From positions 16,646-80,645 of the forward strand of contig JALHMH010000021.1 of assembly GCA_022844165.1 (NCBI GenBank): a DNA stretch of 64,000 nt, given 5' to 3'. The notes under the pieces are model-generated. The model was given only the letters and a program-made list of their open reading frames with translations. It made no database searches and was not told where the DNA came from. Source of the stretch: Lysobacterales bacterium. Its GTDB lineage: Bacteria; Pseudomonadota; Gammaproteobacteria; Xanthomonadales; SZUA-5. The position numbers and the translations under genes are program-made. Shown here one piece after another: positions 27,525-36,090 of this stretch; positions within the stretch are counted from its first letter, which is position 1, and the number at the start of each line of letters is the position of its first letter.

Positions 27525-28703
27525 TCAACCAATATCACTTGGCAACAGCGCGTCGACGAACTCGCGCGGCTGGAACTCGCGCAAATCTTCGCGCTTCTCA
27601 CCCACGCCAATGAAGCGCACCGGCAACTTCATTTCGCTGCACAGCGCGAACAGGATTCCACCCTTAGCGGTCCCATCGAGTTTGGTGACAACGATGCCGG
27701 TCAGTCCCACCGATTGGTGAAACTGGCGCGCCTGATTCAGCGCGTTCTGGCCAGTGCCACCATCGATCACGAGCAGCGTTTCGTGCGGCGCGCTTTCATC
27801 GATCTTGGACAGCACACGTTTGACCTTCGCCAGTTCCTGCATCAAGTGACCCTGCGTATGCAGCCGGCCCGCTGTGTCGGCGATCAGCACATCGATGCCG
27901 CGGCTCCTGGCCGCCTGCAAAGCGTCGAAAATCACACTTGCCGAATCGGCTCCACTGCCCTGCGAAATCACCGCCACATCGTTGCGCGCGCCCCAGGTCT
28001 TGAGCTGTTCCACTGCCGCCGCGCGAAACGTATCGCCGGCCGCCAACATCACTGACAGGCCCTGGCCCTTGTAGCGTTTGGCCAGCTTGCCGATGGTGGT
28101 CGTCTTGCCGGCACCGTTGACGCCCACAGTTAGGATCACGAACGGCTTCTTCTCGCGAGAAATCGCCAAGGTCTGTGCGTACGGCGACAGCAATCCTGTC
28201 AGCGAGACACGCAGCGCATTGAGCAGTTCGCGCGCATCGGCGAATTCACGTTTGCGCATCCGCGCGCCAAGCTCGGTCACCAGTTGCGCGCTTGCATTGA
28301 CCCCGACATCCGCTTGAATCAGCGCCATCTCGAGTTCTTCGAGCAGAGCCTCGTCGAGTTTAGGATTGCGTTTGAATAAGCTTCCGACACTGGCCGAGAG
28401 TGCTCGGGCACTCGCAGCCAGGCGTTCGCGCAGGGTCATCGGGCGCGGCACTGTTTCTTTTTCTGTGGCGCTGACCTCCACAGCTGCCGTTGGCGCGATT
28501 TCGGTTGTTGCAGCGGGCTCGGCTGGAGCGGTGAGTTGCGCAGTCGATTCCATCGGTCCTGTTGTCGATTCGCCGGTGGCGGCGTCGGTTGTCAACCACG
28601 GCGGCGACGAATCGGAAGCCTGGACCGCGGCCTCTTGCGATGGAGCGCTCCCGTCCGGATTTGCATCTGCCGCAGTCTTGTCGCGGCGGAACCACTTGAA
28701 CAT
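27525..28703 (-). CDS. ftsY: Signal recognition particle receptor FtsY
   Basis: 392 residues from ATG 28703 (MFKWFRRDK, the membrane-binding amphipathic start). An acidic, low-complexity A domain spans about 10-90; the NG domain follows with the P-loop GVNGAGKTTT, DTAGRLHT and TKLDGTAKGG motifs. It docks SRP-ribosome complexes at the inner membrane for co-translational insertion. Transcribed divergently from rsmD, 132 bases away, an arrangement common in gammaproteobacteria. Confidence 0.96.
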   Translation of the reverse strand: MFKWFRRDKTAADANPDGSAPSQEAAVQASDSSPPWLTTDAATGESTTGPMESTAQLTAPAEPAATTEIAPTAAVEVSATEKETVPRPMTLRERLAASARALSASVGSLFKRNPKLDEALLEELEMALIQADVGVNASAQLVTELGARMRKREFADARELLNALRVSLTGLLSPYAQTLAISREKKPFVILTVGVNGAGKTTTIGKLAKRYKGQGLSVMLAAGDTFRAAAVEQLKTWGARNDVAVISQGSGADSASVIFDALQAARSRGIDVLIADTAGRLHTQGHLMQELAKVKRVLSKIDESAPHETLLVIDGGTGQNALNQARQFHQSVGLTGIVVTKLDGTAKGGILFALCSEMKLPVRFIGVGEKREDLREFQPREFVDALLPSDIG

Positions 28704-28835
28704 GTCGATAGAATCGATCAGAACGAAAGTCGCGAGTCTACCCGCGAGGCACGCAACATCGCGACGCAATGCACCAACGCGTTAAGCGAGGCACTGCTGC
28801 CGGCGGATTCAAACATGGTTCGAAAGGAGAGTCGC

Positions 28836-29871
<1,036 letters not shown>

Positions 29872-30050
29872 GCGGGCGTGTCGCGTAATCCGCGGCACAC
29901 GAATCGCAAGCCGAGCCAATTTCATGCTCACACTGCCGTCATCTCGCGCCCACAACGCGTAGAACGGTCCTCGCACAGACTCCGTGGCTGATTAACTCTG
30001 CGGGTGTCCATATGGGAGCTTCAGCCGTGCGCAGCTGGAACCGTGACGCG

Positions 30051-30662
30051 ATGAGAATTTTGGCGATCTTGTCAGGGCTCACCACAGCGAACATATCGAT
30101 GGCCACCGAACAGGTCCCGTATCAAGTCATCGAATCGCTCCGCGAGGACATTGAACTGCGCCGATACCAGCCGGTCCTGGTAGCTCAAACCGATATCGTG
30201 GCCGGAAGTTTTCGTGAGGCCAGCGATATTGGGTTCCGACGGCTGGCGGGCTTCATTTTCGGCGACAATTCGGGCGAGCAGAAAATTGCGATGACCGCAC
30301 CGGTCATCATGGAGTCGCCGATGGCGTCTGGCCAGAGTTCGGGAAACGGCATTTGGCGGATGGCATTTGCAATGCCTTCTGAGTGGAGCTTGGATTCGCT
30401 GCCGACGCCGCGACGAACGGATGTTCTTATCCGCGAGTTGCCGGCACGCAACGTTGCTGCGCTTCGCTTTTCTGGCCGAGGCAGTGATGCGCAGTTCGCC
30501 GAAGCTGAGGCGCAGTTGCGTCAGGTGCTTGACTTGAAATCGATCGAGGCTGGCGATGCGAGTACAGCTCGCTATAACGCCCCATGGGTTCCTCCATTCC
30601 TGCGTCGAAACGAAGTGCTGATCGAGATCCAGAGCCCAAGTGGTCCGCGTGACGTCCGCTAG
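30051..30662 (+). CDS. SOUL-family heme-binding protein, exported
   Basis: 203 residues from ATG 30051, which opens a signal peptide (MRILAILSGLTTANISMA); ATG 30012 would add 13 residues. The SOUL/HBP fold is seen in VIESLREDIELRRYQPVLVAQT, FRRLAGFIFGDN and KIAMTAPVIM, and in the late AxxRFSG strand. Such proteins bind heme or porphyrin. Converges on the lipoprotein gene; the two stop codons share the palindrome CTAG. Confidence 0.88.
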   Translation: MRILAILSGLTTANISMATEQVPYQVIESLREDIELRRYQPVLVAQTDIVAGSFREASDIGFRRLAGFIFGDNSGEQKIAMTAPVIMESPMASGQSSGNGIWRMAFAMPSEWSLDSLPTPRRTDVLIRELPARNVAALRFSGRGSDAQFAEAEAQLRQVLDLKSIEAGDASTARYNAPWVPPFLRRNEVLIEIQSPSGPRDVR

Positions 30663-31357
30663 CCTCCATCCTCCTTTCGTACAGTGCCATCGCTATTGGC
30701 GAGAAAGAAGTCGATATCCGCCTGGTCTGTTCCATCTGCAGGAATCAAACGCAACCAGGGCGGCTTCACAACGTCATGGTGTTCGAGAAAGGCTCGGGTT
30801 TCCTCGGCACTTCCGAAGACAAAAACCCAGAAACTGGACGACGCGCCGGTGCGGCCATCAGGGCTTCGATCACGTTTCTCGACCCATCCTGGTACGCGGC
30901 CGTCAATGATCAAGTTTGCGACTTTCCTGACATCGACCTGCTGCAGTTCGATCGAACCATCGTTCGCAAACGTGTAAGCGATCAGGGTATAGCCGACAGG
31001 TTTGTCAGGCCGCGCAGCGGCGGTGTTGTCCTCGAGCGCCGCTACGTAAGTCTGGTTGGCAGTTGCAGCGAACCCAAGCGTCATGTCCTGACCTAAGTCG
31101 TCGATGTCTGCTTTGCCGTTACCTTGCTCGTCCGTTCCCACGGAAAGCGTTTGCCAACGAGCGCAATCGGCGGCGACACGCAGGTATTGGCGCTCCTTTT
31201 CATTGCCCTCGTTGGGCAGGTCCTCGATCCGCCAATCGCCCACCCATCGTGCATCGCATGCCGCGAGCGGCATCTGTGGCGGCGATTGAAACTGCACCGT
31301 TTCGCAAGCAACAAGTAGCGCTCCGCTCAATGCACAAAACAATAACCTCGCGACCAC
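30659..31357 (-). CDS. Hypothetical lipoprotein
   Basis: 232 residues from GTG 31357, chosen because AGGAGA lies 8 bases upstream and because the protein then opens with a lipoprotein signal: VVARLLFCALSGALLVAC, lipobox LVAC with Cys18 as the lipidation site. The mature part has a C-x-x-x-WVGDW start and beta-strand-rich regions (YLRVAADCARWQTLSV, GYTLIAYTFANDGSIEL) without a family I recognise. A much longer open frame upstream is only the shadow of the acyltransferase. Confidence 0.78.
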   Translation of the reverse strand: MVARLLFCALSGALLVACETVQFQSPPQMPLAACDARWVGDWRIEDLPNEGNEKERQYLRVAADCARWQTLSVGTDEQGNGKADIDDLGQDMTLGFAATANQTYVAALEDNTAAARPDKPVGYTLIAYTFANDGSIELQQVDVRKVANLIIDGRVPGWVEKRDRSPDGRTGASSSFWVFVFGSAEETRAFLEHHDVVKPPWLRLIPADGTDQADIDFFLANSDGTVRKEDGG

Positions 31358-31615
31358 AGCGGGATCTCCTGGATGGGGCGGCTGCTGATCTCGAATGGTA
31401 CGCGCTGGCCGCCATCCGTGCGCGCATCCGAGCGAAGTCCGAATCGACGAGCGGCCTGCTATTGTCTCGCGCACCGCCACGGCAAGCTGCGGACGCGTCC
31501 TCGGCTTATGTGGTGCGATCGATGGCGATGACCAAATCCACCAAAGAGATCGGCGGCCTCGAAGTATTTTGGAACCCTGGGTCAGGGCGCGAAGCGAGTC
31601 AATGCTCGGCGGTCT

Positions 31616-31628
31616 GAGGCGAAGCCTC
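31616..31628 (-). terminator. Hairpin directly after the acyltransferase stop
   Basis: GAGGC-TTC-GCCTC on the minus strand begins one base past the TAG at 31630. It is a stable stem without a T tract, so a weak terminator or a 3'-end stabiliser. The rest of the 272-base gap (31358-31629) shows no gene. Confidence 0.35.
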
Positions 31629-31629
31629 G

Positions 31630-32718
31630 CTAGGTTCCTCGCCCCAGCAGCCATGCCGCACTGGGCCGGCTGATCCAGCGCTCGACACCAATCGCAAGCA
31701 GCACACAAAGCGCAATCGTCGGCGGATAGATGAGCGCGCCGAAGTGCCGATCGACTGAAACAGCCTTCCATAAGGCGACAATGCTCAACACGACGAACAT
31801 ATGCGTCAGATATAACTCGTAGCTCAATCGACCCATTCGCGTCAACCACCGCGGCGCAGTTTGCCAATTCACTCGATGCAAGCCGAGCACCAGCAGCGTA
31901 GCTGCCAAAACGATGTACAAAATGCTGGAATGACCCAGCGCGCGCCAGAGTTCGCCCGGCGCCCAAAGCTGTATCGCAAATGCAAGCGCTGCACACGCCG
32001 TCAGAGCGCGCGCAAATCCGATGCTGTAGCGCCAAGACTGGGCGAGCAGCGCGGCCAGCACACCACCCGCGATCGCGGACATTGCAGGCAGATAAGCCTT
32101 CTCTTGCCAGATGTCATTGCCGTCATACCAACCGCGCGTCATTGGCAGCGAAAACAGCAGTACCAGCAATAAAAGCGCCAGCCAGCGCTTCGACAAAAGC
32201 ACACAAACGATGGGGAAAATCAGGTAAAACGCCTCTTCGATCGACAACGACCAAAGTACATCCCAGGACGCTGGCAACCATCCCACTTGCCCTTCGTACC
32301 AGTTGATATGCAAAAACATGGCGGCGACTTGTGCCCGGAACAGCGACTGTCCGTCCTTGTCGATGGTGTACCCAGGTACGCCGAGCCAATGCAGCGCAGA
32401 CAACACCACGATCAGCACCAACAAAAGCGGTGCAATACGCGCAAATCGTTGGCGATAGAACATCCGCCAATCGATCAGCGTTAGTGCGCCGTAGCGATCC
32501 AGCGCCCGCCGTGCGATCAAAAAACCGCTCAGAACGAAGAACACATAAACAGCCAGATACCCGTTATGCGAGAGCATCGCAATCAGACGCGCATGCAAGA
32601 ACTCCGCAAGTACGCCATCGCGCAGCGGCAGCCGAAATGGCAAAGCCAGGTGATGCAGGATGACCAGCAGAATTGCCATCCCGCGAACGGCATCGATGCC
32701 ATTGTTGCGCTCATTCAT
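31630..32718 (-). CDS. Acyltransferase 3 family membrane protein
   Basis: 362 residues from ATG 32718 (MNERNNGIDAVRGMAIL). Ten or so hydrophobic helices. The family signature is clear: the IDAVRGMAILLVILHH start with its Arg, FFVLSGFLIARRAL, a periplasmic loop, and SLSIEEAFYLIFPI. These enzymes O-acylate sugars of surface polysaccharides or peptidoglycan-linked glycans using acyl-CoA. The acceptor is unknown and no glycan cluster is near. Confidence 0.9.
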   Translation of the reverse strand: MNERNNGIDAVRGMAILLVILHHLALPFRLPLRDGVLAEFLHARLIAMLSHNGYLAVYVFFVLSGFLIARRALDRYGALTLIDWRMFYRQRFARIAPLLLVLIVVLSALHWLGVPGYTIDKDGQSLFRAQVAAMFLHINWYEGQVGWLPASWDVLWSLSIEEAFYLIFPIVCVLLSKRWLALLLLVLLFSLPMTRGWYDGNDIWQEKAYLPAMSAIAGGVLAALLAQSWRYSIGFARALTACAALAFAIQLWAPGELWRALGHSSILYIVLAATLLVLGLHRVNWQTAPRWLTRMGRLSYELYLTHMFVVLSIVALWKAVSVDRHFGALIYPPTIALCVLLAIGVERWISRPSAAWLLGRGT

Positions 32719-32902
32719 TTTCTGCAGGTGTGGACGTTCGAAAAATCGGCAAGCCAACCAGCTCGTGCGTGGCGGTGCGAGCCTGTTGCTTAGAATTTGC
32801 CACGGGTCGTTGCGCGTCGCCCGCGCTGCGGCGATGTCGCCCTGTCCACCAAACGACGACGAAATGCGGCCGGGAACGTATCCCGGCTGCGAGTGGTCAG
32901 CC

Positions 32903-34363
32903 TTAGTGCCCTCCGCCATCCAACTCCTTCATTGCCGAAATCAACGCAGCGCCGGCGGCCTGGCCATCCATGAATAACATGCGTGCGTTGTCTTGGTAGA
33001 ACAGCGCGTTCTCGATGCCGGCAAAACCAGTGCCCTTGCCGCGTTTGATGACGATGACGTTCTTGCTCAAGGACACATCCAGGATCGGCATGCCGTAGAT
33101 CGGACTGGACGGATCGGTCTTGGCCACGGGATTGACCACATCGTTGGCGCCGATCACGATCGACACATCGGTGTTGGCGAACTCTGGATTAATGTCATCC
33201 ATGTCGGCGATCAGATCGTACGGCACACCGGCTTCGGCAAGCAGCACGTTCATATGCCCGGGCATGCGCCCAGCCACAGGATGGATCGCAAATCGCACCT
33301 TGACGCCGCGTTTCATCAACTGCTGCGTCAACTCCCAGATCTTGTGCTGCGCTTGCGCCACAGCCATGCCATAACCGGGCACGATGACCACACGCTCGGC
33401 GTACGCCATCATCACCGCAGCATCGCTGGCTTCAATCGGCTTCTGGCTGCCGCTGATCTCTTGTGCCGCAGCTCCACCACCGCCGAAATTACTGAACAGC
33501 ACATTGGTGATCGGCCGATTCATCGCCTTGGCCATGAGCTGGGTCAACAACGTGCCGGCAGCGCCGACCACCATGCCGGCGATGATCAACGCCGGGTTCT
33601 GCATGACATAACCTTCGAAAGCCACCGCCAAGCCAGTGAATGCGTTGTACAACGAAATCACGACCGGCATATCCGCACCGCCGATTGGCAGCGTCATGCT
33701 GACGCCCAGCACCAGACACACGATAAAAAACGCGACAATGATGCGTTCGTCGAGTTGGAACAGCAGCATGCCCCCAAGCACCACGGCAGCGACAAACAGC
33801 AGTAAGTTGAAAGCCTGCTGTCCGGGAAACGTGTAGCGCTTGTCCATCCAGCCTTGCAGCTTGGCAAAGGCAATCAACGAACCCGAGAAACTCACAGCAC
33901 CGATGAGTGCCCCGACAACCGCAAGCAGTGTCTTGGTGAATCCGAATTGCGCCTGGGCAGCCTGCATGTCCATCGCCGTGATTGCAGCACCTGCCAGCGC
34001 CGCCGCCTTGAACAATTCCACCGCACCGATCGCCGCTGCCGAGCCGCCGCCCATGCCGTTGTACAGTGCGACCATCTGCGGCATGTCCGTCATCGCGACT
34101 TTCTTGCCGCTGATCCAGGCCACGGACGTGCCGATCGTTACGGCCGCGATACACAGCAGCAAGTTATCGAGATGCAACGCGTAATTGCCGCTGGCATCAA
34201 AAAAGTAGAAGTAAAACGTGACAACACCGGCAATCACCATGCCGATACCGGCTTGCACGATGCCTTGCCGCGCCGTGACCGGAGAAGCCATGCGTTTCAG
34301 GCCCAGAATGAACATCACCGCAGCGATGAAGTACGCCGCTTGAACGAGGGTCAAAAGCGTCAT
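32903..34363 (-). CDS. pntB: NAD(P) transhydrogenase subunit beta
   Basis: 486 residues. Nine or so N-terminal helices (to about 290) form the proton channel; the C-terminal Rossmann domain binds NADP(H), with GYGMAVAQAQ as the nucleotide loop, HPVAGRMPGHMNVLLAEA, and KRGKGTGFAGIEN near the end. With PntAA and PntAB it uses the proton gradient to transfer hydride from NADH to NADP+. It begins three bases after pntAB ends. Confidence 0.96.
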   Translation of the reverse strand: MTLLTLVQAAYFIAAVMFILGLKRMASPVTARQGIVQAGIGMVIAGVVTFYFYFFDASGNYALHLDNLLLCIAAVTIGTSVAWISGKKVAMTDMPQMVALYNGMGGGSAAAIGAVELFKAAALAGAAITAMDMQAAQAQFGFTKTLLAVVGALIGAVSFSGSLIAFAKLQGWMDKRYTFPGQQAFNLLLFVAAVVLGGMLLFQLDERIIVAFFIVCLVLGVSMTLPIGGADMPVVISLYNAFTGLAVAFEGYVMQNPALIIAGMVVGAAGTLLTQLMAKAMNRPITNVLFSNFGGGGAAAQEISGSQKPIEASDAAVMMAYAERVVIVPGYGMAVAQAQHKIWELTQQLMKRGVKVRFAIHPVAGRMPGHMNVLLAEAGVPYDLIADMDDINPEFANTDVSIVIGANDVVNPVAKTDPSSPIYGMPILDVSLSKNVIVIKRGKGTGFAGIENALFYQDNARMLFMDGQAAGAALISAMKELDGGGH

Positions 34364-34366
34364 GGA

Positions 34367-34657
34367 TCAGCCCCCCTTCTTGCTGGACTTGAACATTTCC
34401 AGCATGCGCTCGGTGACCACATAACCACCGGCTGCATTTCCTGCACCGAGCAGAACGCCAATGAAACCGATGACTTTTTCGAGCGTCGTGTCGGCGTGCG
34501 CCAGCACGATCATGGCGCCGACCATTACGATACCGTGCACAAAGTTGGAGCCGCTCATCAGCGGCGTATGTAGTATCACTGGCACGCGACCGATGATCTC
34601 GTAGCCGGTGAACGCCGCGAGCATGAAGATGTACAGTGCAACAAAGCCGTCGATCAT
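34367..34657 (-). CDS. pntAB: NAD(P) transhydrogenase subunit alpha, membrane part
   Basis: 96 residues with three hydrophobic helices (LYIFMLAAFTGYEIIG; GIVMVGAMIVLAHA; VIGFIGVLLGAGNAAGGYVV). It is the C-terminal membrane part of PntA, here encoded as a separate gene, as in Rhodospirillum and many xanthomonads. Lies between pntAA and pntB in one operon. Confidence 0.94.
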   Translation of the reverse strand: MIDGFVALYIFMLAAFTGYEIIGRVPVILHTPLMSGSNFVHGIVMVGAMIVLAHADTTLEKVIGFIGVLLGAGNAAGGYVVTERMLEMFKSSKKGG

Positions 34658-34666
34658 GGCATTCCC

Positions 34667-35791
34667 CTAGCCTTCAATTGCTTTACGCGTTGCTTCATGC
34701 ACGATCTTCCCGTCGTGCGTCAGCGCGCTCTTGGCGATCAGTTCGTCGTTCCAATCGGGTTTGGATTCGCCGCCTTTGACGAATAACGAAAGAAAGTTCA
34801 GTTGATTCCGGGCATACATCTCGCTGGCGTGAATTGCACCCATGCTGGCCAGATTGAGCGGCCCTGCAAAAGTCACGCCGTTCTGGATAAAAGTCGCGCC
34901 AGGCTGCGTAAGCGCACAGTTGCCGCCTGTCTCCGCCGCCAGATCGACCACCACTGCGCCTGGTCTCAAATTCGCCGCCATTTCGGCCGACACGATCTTT
35001 GGTGCCGCACGCCCTGGCACGGCCGCAGTGCAGATCAGCACGTCATAGTTTTTCAGTTGCTCGCCCAGACGCCGGCTCTGTTCAGCACGTTCTTCAGCCG
35101 TCAGTTCTCGCGCGTAGCCGCCATCGCCCTTCGCCGATACACCCAGATCCAAAAACTTACCGCCCAGCGACTCGATCTGTTCTTTGGTTTCCGGGCGCAC
35201 GTCGAAAGCTTCTACCGCGGCCCCCAGGCGTTTGCTGGTTGCGATCGCCTGCAGTCCGGCAACGCCCGCGCCAATGATCAGCACCTTCGCGGGGCGAACC
35301 GTGCCGGCGGCGGTCGTCAGCATCGGAAAGAACTTGCCCGACAATTCCGCCGCAATTAAGGTGGCCTTGTAGCCGGCCATGCCCGCTTGCGATGACAACA
35401 CATCCATGGCTTGTGCGCGCGTGGTTCGCGGCAACAACTCTAGAGAAAAACCGGTGATTTTTCGATCGCGCAGCGCCTTGACGCGCTCCGGATTCAAATG
35501 CGGTTGCAGGTAACCAACGACAATCGCGCCTTCTTTCAGGAGTGCGATGTCATCGACGCCGAGTGGTTGTACGTGCATCACAATATCGGCGCGGCTTAGC
35601 GCCGCTGCGCGCGTATCGACCAGTTCCACGTCGGCATACAGCGACCCCGGCATCTGTGCGGCGTCGCCAAAACCAGCCTCGGCCACCAGTGTGGCGCCAA
35701 GTCCCTTTAGTTTCTTTGCAACTTCCGGCACCAGCGCACAGCGCTTCTCGCCGATTGCCAACTCACGCACCACGCTAATGGTAATGCCCAT
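34667..35791 (-). CDS. pntAA: NAD(P) transhydrogenase subunit alpha, NAD-binding part
   Basis: 374 residues forming the soluble NAD(H)-binding domain: MGITISVVRELAIGEKRCALVPE start, RDRKITGFSLELLPRTTRAQ segment and the Rossmann loop IGAGVAGLQAIATSKRLGA followed by Asp in EAFDVRP. First gene of the pntAA-pntAB-pntB operon. A dispersed repeat (copy B) lies 50 bases upstream of the start. Confidence 0.95.
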   Translation of the reverse strand: MGITISVVRELAIGEKRCALVPEVAKKLKGLGATLVAEAGFGDAAQMPGSLYADVELVDTRAAALSRADIVMHVQPLGVDDIALLKEGAIVVGYLQPHLNPERVKALRDRKITGFSLELLPRTTRAQAMDVLSSQAGMAGYKATLIAAELSGKFFPMLTTAAGTVRPAKVLIIGAGVAGLQAIATSKRLGAAVEAFDVRPETKEQIESLGGKFLDLGVSAKGDGGYARELTAEERAEQSRRLGEQLKNYDVLICTAAVPGRAAPKIVSAEMAANLRPGAVVVDLAAETGGNCALTQPGATFIQNGVTFAGPLNLASMGAIHASEMYARNQLNFLSLFVKGGESKPDWNDELIAKSALTHDGKIVHEATRKAIEG

Positions 35792-35840
35792 CGGAAAATG
35801 TCTCCCCCGCGTGAAAACCCCGACGGAAGACTAGCACGAT

Positions 35841-35990
35841 GTTGAGAAGTGCTTTCCCGCACTTTCTCAACGTCGCGAGTCCGGCGCAGGTTTGAACTCG
35901 CTCTACATAGATCAAGCACTTGCGTGCCAGATCCATGAGAAACCATCCATGTTCGTTCCAAAAGGCTGTTTCTCATCAGCCTTCTGTTCC
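35841..35990. repeat. Multi-hairpin dispersed repeat, copy B
   Basis: About 150 bases sharing module order with the repeat at 2517-2654: GTTGAGAA...TTCTCAA stem, TCGCGAGTCCGG...ACTCGCTCT (here with a 13-base insertion), GATCAAGCACTTGCGTGC...GATCCATGAG, AACCATCCATG...TTCGT, and an AGGCTG...CAGCCT stem. It fills most of the 299-base gap between pntAA (minus) and the diguanylate cyclase (plus). The remaining ~100 bases before 36091 show no other clear signal. Confidence 0.8.
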
Positions 35991-36090
35991 GGCAAATTAC
36001 CATGGCGGGTTGGTTATCCTTCAACCAGCAACAAGCGACGCTCAAATTGCTGCACAATGTTCAGGCGGTCGACGCACGGGGGCGTTGTCG

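Noticed and set aside
28731..28770. A possible third copy of the multi-hairpin repeat near ftsY
   Set aside because: Only a short AGTCGCGAGTC match is present; the other modules are missing.
30659..32035. A 458-residue minus-strand open frame
   Set aside because: Only its C-terminal 232 residues are credible; the rest lies in another frame of the acyltransferase gene. A GTG with a good ribosome-binding site and a lipobox at 31357 marks the true start.
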